Positions 6,176-6,296 of a DNA stretch of 6,296 nucleotides are shown piece after piece; within the stretch, counting starts at the first letter, position 1; every line of letters starts with the position of its first letter. The notes under the pieces are model-generated. The model ran no database searches. It was not told the origin of the DNA and worked only from the letters and a program-made list of their open reading frames with translations. This DNA comes from Pseudomonadota bacterium. Lineage in GTDB: Bacteria; Myxococcota_A; Polyangia; Haliangiales; Haliangiaceae. The translations under genes were made by a program, and so were the position numbers. The stretch is taken from positions 1 through 6,296 of the forward strand of contig JAEYYV010000068.1 in assembly GCA_023428295.1 (NCBI GenBank), in the 5' to 3' direction.

Positions 6176-6296
6176 CCCACCGGCGCTCGCTGCGTGTGTG
6201 TGGGGATCGAGCCCCTCGGCCGCGTCGAGCGCAGGTGTCGGCGGCATCGGCATCGGCGAGAGCGGCACGGGCATCGGGGCGGGCCCTCGCTCCTCG
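6176..6296. other. Right-end stretch without an assignable gene
   Basis: No gene can be assigned in these 121 bases. A plus-strand frame from 6177 stays open to the edge and becomes glycine-rich (SAGVGGIGIGESGTGIGAG), while the minus strand reads proline-rich in one frame; both may reflect the repeated GGCATC units. An inverted repeat GCGCTCG (6183-6189) / CGAGCGC (6226-6232) encloses GGGG (6202-6205) / CCCC (6212-6215). It could be a weak stem after the lipoprotein gene, but there is no following T-run. Confidence 0.3.

Noticed and set aside
5696..6274. A 192-codon minus-strand frame at the right end with a Met/Pro-rich start.
   Set aside because: It is antisense to the lipoprotein gene, shows no motif, and its start is low-complexity sequence from GGCATC repeats.

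Overview
The window is about two-thirds G+C, with codon use dominated by GCG, CGC, CTC and TCG. It carries four complete protein genes of recognisable family, one small lipoprotein gene, and the 5' part of a sigma-factor gene cut by the left edge. The base composition, the ECF sigma factor paired with a DGPF/YCII protein, and the lipoprotein-type amidohydrolase suit a large-genome, high-GC Gram-negative soil-type bacterium. Myxococcota (Polyangia) or a relative is my best guess, made from style rather than from a marker gene.

Layout, left to right. (1) Minus strand, 1-677: a DGPF/YCII-domain protein followed 24 nt later by an ECF sigma factor of the ECF42 type, which the window edge truncates. 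Upstream of the DGPF gene, at 722-748, is a TGTCGA-N17-CGTC sequence. It matches the bipartite promoter I recall for ECF42 factors, so the pair looks like an autoregulated unit. (2) Plus strand, 812-2455: a CstA/BtsT-type carbon-starvation (pyruvate or peptide) transporter, divergent from the DGPF gene across 134 bp. (3) Minus strand, 2452-3675: an FAD-dependent oxidoreductase of the geranylgeranyl reductase family, convergent with the transporter; their stop codons overlap. (4) Plus strand, 3726-5765: a two-part lipoprotein amidohydrolase, divergent from the reductase across only 50 bp. (5) A 140-bp spacer with several short palindromes, then an 89-residue lipoprotein (5906-6175) that may be a shortened NTF2-like (DUF4440-type) protein. 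(6) The last 121 bp hold no assignable gene.

Apart from the DGPF/sigma pair, nothing links these genes into one pathway. The alternating orientations imply separate transcription units. I found no CRISPR array, tRNA, rRNA, insertion sequence or convincing intrinsic terminator, and no clear undescribed multi-gene system. The points most worth following are the ECF42 promoter match, the uncharacterised two-domain amidohydrolase lipoprotein, the palindrome-rich leader of the small lipoprotein, and the probable sequencing artefact at bases 2-12.
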